Assembly (NCBI GenBank): GCA_036504595.1
Contig: DASXUX010000012.1
Span: 1 to 64,000 of the forward strand
Direction of reading: 5' to 3'
Length of the DNA stretch: 64,000 nt
Origin: DASXUX01 sp036504595
GTDB taxonomy: Bacteria > Planctomycetota > SZUA-567 > H5-PLA8
Shown piece by piece: positions 58,279 to 64,000 of the stretch. Position 1 is the stretch's first letter, and each line of letters starts with the position of its first letter. The notes beneath the pieces were generated by a model. It was given only the letters and a program-made list of their open reading frames with translations, made no database searches and had not been told where the DNA came from. The translations under genes were made by a program, and so were the position numbers.

Positions 58279-58368
58279 AGAAACAGCCTCGGCTAAATTC
58301 AGAATTCAGAATTCAGAAATGGCGGCGTCACCAATTCTGAATTCTGATTTCTGAACTCTGCACTGTTG

Positions 58369-58569
58369 TCATCCTCCGCCGACAAAACTCACGATCTCAA
58401 CGCGATCCCCTTCATTAAGCTTAAAGTCCGCCCAGCGCGTGTGGGTCACCAATTCCAGATTCACTTCGATGGCCACGCGCTGCAGCGACAGGCCGAGCGT
58501 CTCCACCAGCGCGGCCACGGTCGCGCCGTCGTCCAGTTGCTGCGGCTTGGAATTCACGAGCACGGTCAC
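58369..58569 (-). CDS. thiS: Sulfur-carrier protein ThiS
   Basis: A protein of 66 residues with a ubiquitin-like fold pattern: MTVLVNSKPQQLDDGATVAALVETLGL at the start, VAIEVNLELVTH, and the C-terminal ending GDRVEIVSFVGGG. The terminal Gly-Gly is the site of thiocarboxylate formation for thiazole synthesis; an extra glycine follows it. It is transcribed away from thiG, unlike the usual thiS-thiG operon. No TPP riboswitch sequence was seen in the 129-base gap. Confidence 0.92.
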   Translation of the reverse strand: MTVLVNSKPQQLDDGATVAALVETLGLSLQRVAIEVNLELVTHTRWADFKLNEGDRVEIVSFVGGG

Positions 58570-58698
58570 GCGTTAGGCCCTTTCAAAAACGCACGCGGCT
58601 ACTATAACCGAAGTTCGCTTATTGTCAGCGGTACGGTTGGCTGAAGCGCAAGAACAACGGACCACTGACAACGGACCCCTGACAAAGGAATTACGTTC

Positions 58699-59523
58699 AT
58701 GCCCAGCCCGCTGTTCGAAGCTTTGCACAACTTTAAGATCGGCAAGCACACGTTGAGCTCGCGCCTGTTCGTCGGGACCGGAAAATACCCGTCGCTCGAA
58801 GTCATGCAACAGGCGCTCGAAGCCTCCGGCTGCCAGGTCGTTACCGTGGCGGTGCGCCGCGTCGAAATGGCCCAGAAAGACGCCGCCCGGATTCTCGATT
58901 TCATCGACCCGAAGAAGTATATCATCCTGCCCAACACCGCCGGTTGCTTCAACGCTCAGGACGCGGTGCGCTCGGCTCGCCTGGCGCGCGAAGGTCTGGG
59001 CGTCGATTGGGTCAAGCTCGAAGTGCTGGCAGACAAGAAAACGCTGCTCCCCGATCCAATCGGCACGCTGGAAGCCTTGCAGATTCTGGTCAAGGAAGGC
59101 TTCCAGGTGCTGTGCTACACCAGCGACGATCCCGTGATGGCCCGCCGCATCGAAGACGCCGGCGCGACCAGCGTCATGCCCGCCGGTTCGCCGATCGGTT
59201 CGGGTCAGGGCGTGCTGAATCCCAACAATATTCGCATCATTCTGGAAACGGTGAAGTGTCCGGTGATCGTGGACGCCGGCGTCGGCACGGCCAGCGACGT
59301 GTGCCTGGCGATGGAACTCGGCGCCGACGGCGTGCTGCTGAACACCGGCATCGCGCACGCGAAGGACCCGGTCGCGATGGCGCGAGCGATGGGCCAGGCC
59401 TGCGAAGCCGGTTTCCTGGCCGCGCGTTCCGGCCGCATCGCGCGCAAGCTGTACGCCACCGCTAGCAGCCCGTGGGAAGGCGTGATTGCATCGGCAAGGC
59501 CGGAGGCGATTCCGGGGGAGTAG
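58699..59523 (+). CDS. thiG: Thiazole synthase ThiG
   Basis: A protein of 274 residues. TIM-barrel motifs are SSRLFVGTGKYPSLEVM, TVAVRRVE, a catalytic Lys in WVKLEVLADKKTLLPDP, VMPAGSPIGSGQG and VDAGVGTASDVCLAMELGADGVLLNTGIA. It joins 1-deoxyxylulose 5-phosphate, dehydroglycine and ThiS thiocarboxylate to make thiazole phosphate. The usual thiS-thiG linkage is broken by opposite orientation. The upstream gap contains an 'acggaccactgacaacggacc' word repeat rather than a THI-box. Confidence 0.95.
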   Translation: MPSPLFEALHNFKIGKHTLSSRLFVGTGKYPSLEVMQQALEASGCQVVTVAVRRVEMAQKDAARILDFIDPKKYIILPNTAGCFNAQDAVRSARLAREGLGVDWVKLEVLADKKTLLPDPIGTLEALQILVKEGFQVLCYTSDDPVMARRIEDAGATSVMPAGSPIGSGQGVLNPNNIRIILETVKCPVIVDAGVGTASDVCLAMELGADGVLLNTGIAHAKDPVAMARAMGQACEAGFLAARSGRIARKLYATASSPWEGVIASARPEAIPGE

Positions 59524-59555
59524 CGCCGTTCGTTGCTGCCAGCCATACGAATGTT

Positions 59556-59650
59556 GTGACGAGTGACGAGTGACGGGTGACGGGTGACGGGTGACGAGTG
59601 GAAATGATGAGAGATTTCAGCCACATCACGCGTCACGCGTCACGCGTTTG
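59556..59650. repeat. GTGACGAGTGACGGG word repeat, inverted
   Basis: 'gtgacgagtgacgagtgacgggtgacgggtgacgg' faces 'cacgcgtcacgcgtcacgcg' with a short spacer, giving a hairpin between thiG and the methyltransferase gene. Confidence 0.8.
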
Positions 59651-59682
59651 TCGCGACGCGCCCAAATTGATATTGGGTTACT

Positions 59683-60450
59683 ATGCCCAAAGAACCCTTT
59701 GACGACTACCGCAAAGAGATCGCCTTCCAGCGCGACGCCTGGCAGCGCAAGGCCGTGCTGCGGCTGCTCTATCAACACTGGTATCAGCAGATCGTCGCCG
59801 CGCTTGCGCCGAACAGGCCGGTGATCGAAATCGGCGCCGGGAGCGGCAACTTCAAGGAGTTCTTTCCGGAGTGCATCGCGACCGACGTGTTCCAGAGCGG
59901 CCCGTGGATCGACCGCGTGCTCGACGCCGAAAATCTGAACCTCGCGCCCGGCGAAGCGGGCAACCTGGTGGTCTTCGACGTGCTTCACCATCTGCAGCGG
60001 CCGGTCGAATTCCTGCGCCGTGCCGCCGCAGCGCTTCAGCCAAACGGCCGGCTGATCTTGTGCGAACCTGCCGCGACGCCGTGGGCGCGGCTGGTGTATG
60101 GCCGCAGCCATCACGAACCGCTCGACTTAAAATGGGACCCGCTGTCGCTCGATGGCACCCCGGCGCAAGACGATCCGGGCCACACCTTCGCCAATCTGGC
60201 CAGCGCTGAGATTCTCTTCTGGCGCAACCGCGAGCGCACGCTGCAGCTTCTGCCGCAACTGCGCCTGACCTACGCGCGGAAGTTTGGTTTTCTGCTCTAT
60301 CCCATGACCGGCGGCTTCAGCTATCGTTGCTTTGTTCCCGAAGCCGGCTTTCAGACGTTGCTGAAAGTCGAAGATCTTCTCGTCAGCCCCTTCGCCAACT
60401 GGCTGACCGGCATGCGCATGCTGATCGTGCTCACGCGGGTAGCAGAATGA
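59683..60450 (+). CDS. Class I SAM-dependent methyltransferase
   Basis: A protein of 255 residues. Motif I VIEIGAGSGNFKEF (SAM-binding glycine loop) and the post-motif ATDVFQSGPWIDRVLDAENL are visible, then NLVVFDVLHHLQRPVEFLRRAAAALQPNGRLILCEP with the motif IV/VI region. The C-terminal 100 residues (TYARKFGFLLYPMTGGFSYR) are variable and probably determine substrate, which is not identifiable. It may be cotranscribed with the SDR gene downstream. Confidence 0.85.
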   Translation: MPKEPFDDYRKEIAFQRDAWQRKAVLRLLYQHWYQQIVAALAPNRPVIEIGAGSGNFKEFFPECIATDVFQSGPWIDRVLDAENLNLAPGEAGNLVVFDVLHHLQRPVEFLRRAAAALQPNGRLILCEPAATPWARLVYGRSHHEPLDLKWDPLSLDGTPAQDDPGHTFANLASAEILFWRNRERTLQLLPQLRLTYARKFGFLLYPMTGGFSYRCFVPEAGFQTLLKVEDLLVSPFANWLTGMRMLIVLTRVAE

Positions 60451-60488
60451 ACTTTACTTTTCGGCACGGTTGGCGACTCTGAGCACCC

Positions 60489-61271
60489 ATGAACAAATCT
60501 CCTCATCTAAAACACGCCGTGGTCATGGGCGGCGCGCGCGGAATTGGCGAAGCGATCGTGCGCCGCCTAGCCGCGGGCGGTTACGCCGTGACGATCGCCG
60601 ACCGGCTCAAGGCCCAAGCCGTGAGTCTTTCAAAAGAACTCAACAAGAACTGTTTGGTGACGTTCGCCGCCGGAGTGGACATCACCCAAGCGCGCGATCT
60701 GCGCGCGCTGGCTTCCGCCGTGAAAAAACGCGCTGGGAACGGCGGCCTGCACGTTGCCGTCAACACCGCCGGCATCTTTCACGAACGCCGGACGCTATTG
60801 CAGACCCCAATCGAGTCGTTCGAGCGCCTCATCGACGTGAATCTGCTCGGCGCGTTTCGTTTCTCGCAAGCGATCGCCCCACTGATGGCGCCGGGCGGTT
60901 CGATCATTCATACGGGCTCGATCAACGGCGTGCTCGCCGCGCCCGAACTAGGCGCCTACAAGATTACGAAGGCGGCGCTGCACATGCTCGTGCGCTGTCT
61001 GGCGCTGGAACTGGCGCGCGACCCGCGGCGCATCCGCGTCAACGCCGTCGCGCCGGGTTGGGTGGACACGCCGGGCGAACGGACGTTGTACAAAGCCGGC
61101 AAGGGAAAGCCGCACCCGCTCGACGATCCTGAAACCGCGCGCTGGATCCCGCTCGGCCGCCGCAACCAGCCGCACGAAGTCGCCGACGCCGTCGCGTTTC
61201 TGTGTTCGGACCAGGCAATTTCCATCACGGGCCACATCCTGCCGGTGGATGGCGGGGTGCTGGCGAGATAA
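60489..61271 (+). CDS. Short-chain dehydrogenase/reductase
   Basis: A protein of 260 residues. Cofactor motif GGARGIG (14-20), NTAGIF, catalytic Ser in HTGSINGV, and the YKITK form of the YxxxK motif (Tyr and Lys present), then VNAVAPGWVDTPG and the C-terminal ISITGHILPVDGGVLAR typical of FabG-like SDRs. It interconverts a ketone and an alcohol with NAD(P)H. It starts 38 bases after the methyltransferase stop. Confidence 0.93.
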   Translation: MNKSPHLKHAVVMGGARGIGEAIVRRLAAGGYAVTIADRLKAQAVSLSKELNKNCLVTFAAGVDITQARDLRALASAVKKRAGNGGLHVAVNTAGIFHERRTLLQTPIESFERLIDVNLLGAFRFSQAIAPLMAPGGSIIHTGSINGVLAAPELGAYKITKAALHMLVRCLALELARDPRRIRVNAVAPGWVDTPGERTLYKAGKGKPHPLDDPETARWIPLGRRNQPHEVADAVAFLCSDQAISITGHILPVDGGVLAR

Positions 61272-61362
61272 GCGCTCAGCCGGCGAACTGTTCACTAGAT
61301 TCAAGTTGAAACCTGGAAGCACCTCTTCGCCGCTGAAGCAGCCCGAGCGCGAAAAGCGCCGC

Positions 61363-62022
61363 CTACCCGACACCCAGTTCGCGCAGCACTTGCCTTGCGC
61401 GAGGGAGCCGGCCCGGCCAGAGCCAGGCGGGCTTCAGGAAGAAGCCGGCGAGGATGCCAGAGCGGATGATGCCGGCCTGCTCGACAATAAGGCGGTACTT
61501 CTTGTCGCGGCCGAGCGAGTAGGCTTCGACCTTTTTGGAGAGCGGGTCTACAACCCAGTACTCGCGCACGCCCGCGGCCTGGTAATCGAGGTATTTATCG
61601 CGCCAATCCCGCGCCGTGCTCTCCTTGGAAACAATCTCCACCACAAGGTCCGGCGCGCCTTCGGCATGATTGGGTCGCAAGATGTGCAAGCGCGATTTGG
61701 CGACGAAGAGGATGTCGGGAATGCGGCGGCGGATCTTGCCGTCCACGCCGCGGAGGCGCACGAAGAACTCGGTGCCGCGCACGAGTCCCAGGTCTTTCTC
61801 TTCGGCATACTCGCGCATGATTGTCATCAGGAACCACGCGAAGTCCACGTGCTCCCCGCTGGCGGGCGCCATGATGATGACCTCCCCATCCACCCATTCG
61901 GCCTTGGTCTTGCCAGTGCACCAAGCGACGAATTCATCCTCAGTCATCCGGCGGCCGGGGTGAGGAAGAACATCGTCGTTCAATTCGTGGGCCTTCGCGC
62001 GCGTACGTTCCAGGACAGGCAT
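61363..62022 (-). CDS. Uma2-family (DUF820) endonuclease-like protein
   Basis: A protein of 219 residues from ATG 62022 with AGGAG upstream. The PD-(D/E)xK nuclease core typical of Uma2 proteins is intact: MTEDEFVAWC at the start, EWVDGEVIIM, RRIPDILFV with the Asp, DLVVEIVSK with Glu-x-Lys, and REYWVVDP. These proteins are expanded in some bacteria and are suspected mobile or defence-related nucleases; their role is unknown. An extended -10 promoter lies just upstream. It stands alone. Confidence 0.92.
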   Translation of the reverse strand: MPVLERTRAKAHELNDDVLPHPGRRMTEDEFVAWCTGKTKAEWVDGEVIIMAPASGEHVDFAWFLMTIMREYAEEKDLGLVRGTEFFVRLRGVDGKIRRRIPDILFVAKSRLHILRPNHAEGAPDLVVEIVSKESTARDWRDKYLDYQAAGVREYWVVDPLSKKVEAYSLGRDKKYRLIVEQAGIIRSGILAGFFLKPAWLWPGRLPRARQVLRELGVG

Positions 62023-62042
62023 AACTTCACTCCTAACAATAC

Positions 62043-62051
62043 ATTGTACCA
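62043..62051 (-). promoter_or_regulatory. Extended -10 promoter of the Uma2 gene
   Basis: On the minus strand, TGGTACAAT (62043-62051) is an extended -10 element (TGnTACAAT). Transcription would start near 62036, about 14 bases before the start codon. No clear -35 box is present, as is usual for this class. Confidence 0.4.
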
Positions 62052-62101
62052 CAACGCCAGGATTTTCGATTCTCGACTATGAGGGCGGACAGCCTGCGCG
62101 C

Positions 62102-62344
62102 TTACGCTTTGTGAGCGGGCTTGTTGTTGGCGGGCTTGCCGCTTCGGGCATGGAGCTTCGCTATTTTACGGACCTGCGCTTTCGCACCTCGATACCAGAG
62201 CTTGTGGCCTCCCTGCTCCTCGCGTCCTCGCAGCCAAGCGAACAGCTCGTCCGGCGTCTTGAAACGCGCGAACAGTTCCTGGCGCACCTTGCGGCAACGC
62301 AGCACCACTTCGTTCTCTTCTTCCGGCGTGTTTCGCTCTACCAT
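62102..62344 (-). CDS. Small partner protein of the PIN toxin (80 aa)
   Basis: From ATG 62344, one base after the toxin stop. The sequence is charged and helical: MVERNTPEEENEVVLRCRKV, ELFARFKTPDELFAWLRGRE, then a basic KLWYRGAKAQVRKIAKLHAR. It lacks a ribbon-helix-helix or AbrB pattern. Its place directly after the PIN gene in one operon suggests an antitoxin or accessory protein, though most antitoxins precede their toxins. Confidence 0.65.
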   Translation of the reverse strand: MVERNTPEEENEVVLRCRKVRQELFARFKTPDELFAWLRGREEQGGHKLWYRGAKAQVRKIAKLHARSGKPANNKPAHKA

Positions 62345-62345
62345 C

Positions 62346-62849
62346 TCAGTCTCTCCGTCGTATCGTCTCGCCCAACGCGACCTTCGGGATGCTGTCCGGC
62401 GACACAACCAGCGGGGTCCGCAGGCCAAAAGCCGCTCGGAACCGCGCGAGTTTCGCCTGTGTCTCATCGCTCACTAAATGAGCGCGGTTCCACGACAACA
62501 AGTAGTCTACACGATACACTGTGGCAAAAGCCAGATGAAAGGCATCCCCTGGCACCGCCGCAGGAATGATGTGGGCGGCAAGCAGATTGGCGAAAACCTC
62601 CTGCACAGCGGCAGCGACAGGCAGATACGGCAATCTGCGGACTTCGGCCAACGTGCGCTCTTGGCCGGGGTAATCGCCTGCGGCCAGTTCGTCCTCTACC
62701 GTCTGCGAGGCCGACAGCCTGAAGAATGGCCGCTCGTCCTGCCACCATTCGCGGGTCGTCAATTGCCACTTGAGCGCGTGCGGGTTTGCGCCCCGATAGT
62801 GGAGCATCGAAATGATGTTGGCGTCAACATAGACTGTTGGTTTGCTCAT
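62346..62849 (-). CDS. PIN-domain RNase toxin (VapC-like)
   Basis: A protein of 167 residues from ATG 62849. Acidic catalytic residues appear as VDANIISML (Asp9), TVEDELAAG (Glu) and PGDAFHLAFATV (Asp), with the conserved LLSWNRAHL near the C-terminus, so the site looks complete. PIN toxins cleave RNA; the usual antitoxin gene lies upstream. Here none is visible upstream, but an 80-residue gene follows after one base. The upstream neighbour is the opposite end of the sugar-binding lipoprotein gene. Confidence 0.85.
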   Translation of the reverse strand: MSKPTVYVDANIISMLHYRGANPHALKWQLTTREWWQDERPFFRLSASQTVEDELAAGDYPGQERTLAEVRRLPYLPVAAAVQEVFANLLAAHIIPAAVPGDAFHLAFATVYRVDYLLSWNRAHLVSDETQAKLARFRAAFGLRTPLVVSPDSIPKVALGETIRRRD

Positions 62850-62930
62850 GCTTCTTCTCAGATAGTCTTGTGCATGTCCGTTATTTCGCATCCTGCCGGC
62901 CAGGAAAGTTTCGCGTCCTCTTAACCTTCG

Positions 62931-63878
62931 CTATTTCCCCATAAACTTCCCCACGTTCTCCTTCGTCACGAGTTGGAACGGAATAAACACTTCTTTCTCG
63001 CATGGCTGCTTACGGGCCAGCTTCACGGCGGCCTCGATCGAACCTGCGCCTTGACCGCGAGCGTCCTGAAAGACCGTGGCATTCAAGCGGCCATCTTTGA
63101 CGGCTTGCAGAGCGTCGGCGATCGCATCGATGCTGGCGACGATGACTTTGTCCTTCATCTTGGCTTGTTCAAGTGCGATCAGCGCGCCCATGCCCATCTC
63201 GTCGTTCTGCGCGAAGACGGCGTCGATCTTTTTTCCATGAGACTGAATCCAATTCTCCATCAGGCTGAGCGCCTTCGCGCGATCCCATTCGGCGGTCTGG
63301 TCGGCCAGCAGTTTCAGGTCGGGGTACTTGGCCAGAATTTCGCGCGCGCCGCGGTCGCGCTTGATCTGCGCGGCCTGTCCCATGAAGCCGTGCATCATCA
63401 GCACATTGCCTTTGCCGTTGAGCTGTTTGGCGATGAACTCCATCGCGATACGCGCGGATTCTTCATCGCGAGAACCGACGAATGCCGATGGGGACGAGCG
63501 CGTTTCGGAATTCACATTGACGATGGGAATGCCCGCAGCGATCGCCTTGTCTACGGCAGGCGAACTGGCTTCGACTTCGCAGGGGTTGAGCACAATTGCG
63601 TCTACCTTCTGCGCGATGAAGCTCTCGATCTGCTGCACCTGCTTCTCCGCGCTGCGCTGCGCGTCGTTGACGATCAGCCGCACGCCCAGCTCCTTGGCTT
63701 TGGCTTCCATCGCGCTGTTGATCATCACTATAAATTCGTTGGAAAGGTTCAGCAGGGAGACACCGATGACCAGCGGCTTGGTCTTCGGATCGGTTGAGCT
63801 GGGCTTGCCGCCGCCGCAACCAGAAAGAACAACGGCTGCAAACGCGAGTGCTACGAAAGTGATTCTGCGTGTTACCAT
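62931..63878 (-). CDS. Ribose-type ABC solute-binding lipoprotein
   Basis: A protein of 315 residues from ATG 63878 with AGGGGAG upstream. The lipobox VVLSGC is in a signal peptide, followed by a two-lobe periplasmic binding fold: IGVSLLNLSNEFIVMINSAMEAKAKELGV, VDAIVLNPCEVEASSPAVDKAIAAGIPIV, FAQNDEMGMGALIALEQA and KDGRLNATVFQDARGQGAGSI. It resembles RbsB/LacI-family sugar-binding proteins and would deliver a pentose or similar sugar. Permease and ATPase genes may lie beyond the window edge. Confidence 0.92.
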   Translation of the reverse strand: MVTRRITFVALAFAAVVLSGCGGGKPSSTDPKTKPLVIGVSLLNLSNEFIVMINSAMEAKAKELGVRLIVNDAQRSAEKQVQQIESFIAQKVDAIVLNPCEVEASSPAVDKAIAAGIPIVNVNSETRSSPSAFVGSRDEESARIAMEFIAKQLNGKGNVLMMHGFMGQAAQIKRDRGAREILAKYPDLKLLADQTAEWDRAKALSLMENWIQSHGKKIDAVFAQNDEMGMGALIALEQAKMKDKVIVASIDAIADALQAVKDGRLNATVFQDARGQGAGSIEAAVKLARKQPCEKEVFIPFQLVTKENVGKFMGK

Positions 63879-63915
63879 TTCAGCTCCCCTCACGAGTCAA
63901 TCCGAGCAGACCCCC

Positions 63916-63990
63916 CGCCCCCTCACCCTGACCCCTCTCCCTCGCGGGGGAGAGGGGAACCGGAGCGCCGCTCCCTTACGGCCGCGGTAC
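63916..63990. repeat. CCCCTCACCC palindromic element at the right edge
   Basis: CCCCCTCACCCTGACCCCTC and GAGAGGGGAACCGGAGCG are followed by CCGCTCCCTTACGGCCGCGGTAC, the reverse complement (one difference) of 55750-55773. It lies just upstream of the sugar-binding lipoprotein start. Confidence 0.88.
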
Positions 63991-64000
63991 TGATCGCCGC

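Noticed and set aside
58570..58698. TPP riboswitch upstream of thiG
   Set aside because: The conserved CTGAGA and related THI-box motifs are absent; the gap holds a word repeat.

Overview
This is a GC-rich, densely coding bacterial window with no rRNA, tRNA, insertion sequence or CRISPR array that I can see. The organism is a diderm: it has an outer-membrane porin ending in phenylalanine (39459-41012), lipoproteins and secreted beta-helix, GH9 and beta-propeller proteins. An N-terminal RFSLRTLM-type membrane anchor on a WD40 protein, MqnD (futalosine menaquinone route), many small ABC and hydrolase genes and word-like intergenic repeats fit a Planctomycetota-like or related PVC-type bacterium. 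That placement is an inference from style, not from a marker tree.

Layout. 1-5.3 kb: end of an adaptor-like gene, a WD40 protein, a TMTC-like membrane/TPR protein and a TPR lipoprotein. 5.2-9.5 kb: sugar-type ABC importer (anchored binding protein and two permeases, no ATPase). 9.5-10.1 kb: a gene-free stretch holding a structured-RNA candidate with a strong terminator. 10.1-19.8 kb: thioredoxin reductase, squalene/phytoene synthase, parallel beta-helix/PKD protein, FbpB-like permease, NHL propeller and a large VWA membrane protein. 19.9-28.8 kb: a Panacea/RelE-like pair, SUFU-domain protein, nitroreductase, URO-D-family protein, phosphofructokinase, a Zeta-like kinase with a small overlapping partner, and an HtrA-like protease. 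28.9-32.9 kb: peptide ABC importer (DppA, B and C types). 33-45 kb: ROK kinase, a serine acetyltransferase/indole-glycerol-phosphate synthase fusion, aldo-keto reductase, ArnT-like glycosyltransferase, porin, TlpA-like protein, esterase, PQQ propeller and bL34. 45.6-52.8 kb: GT-C-like membrane protein, NtrC-type regulator, CusRS-like two-component pair, MqnD and QueF. 52.8-64 kb: GH9 glycosidase, CYTH protein, ABC ATPase, ThiS and ThiG, methyltransferase, SDR, Uma2 protein, a PIN toxin with a small partner, and a sugar-binding lipoprotein.

The strongest unexplained signal is the repeat content. The spaces between genes are filled with a shared vocabulary of degenerate short-period words and of palindromic elements. 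Two GTGGCAC-type elements (21943-22065 and 48722-48868) fold on paper as four-way (cloverleaf) junctions: the outer stem and middle arm are conserved, while the two side arms differ in sequence but still pair. A 42-base member of this family sits as exactly 14 in-frame codons inside the sugar-binding protein gene (7043-7084) and recurs, 39 of 42 bases identical, between genes at 33040-33081. Other words lie in frame inside the TMTC-like gene, at the N-termini of QueF and DppC, and in the leader of the TPR lipoprotein. A palindrome also lies exactly at the domain junction of the CysE-TrpC fusion. Together these suggest repeats that spread through both spacer and coding DNA and are tolerated as peptide inserts.
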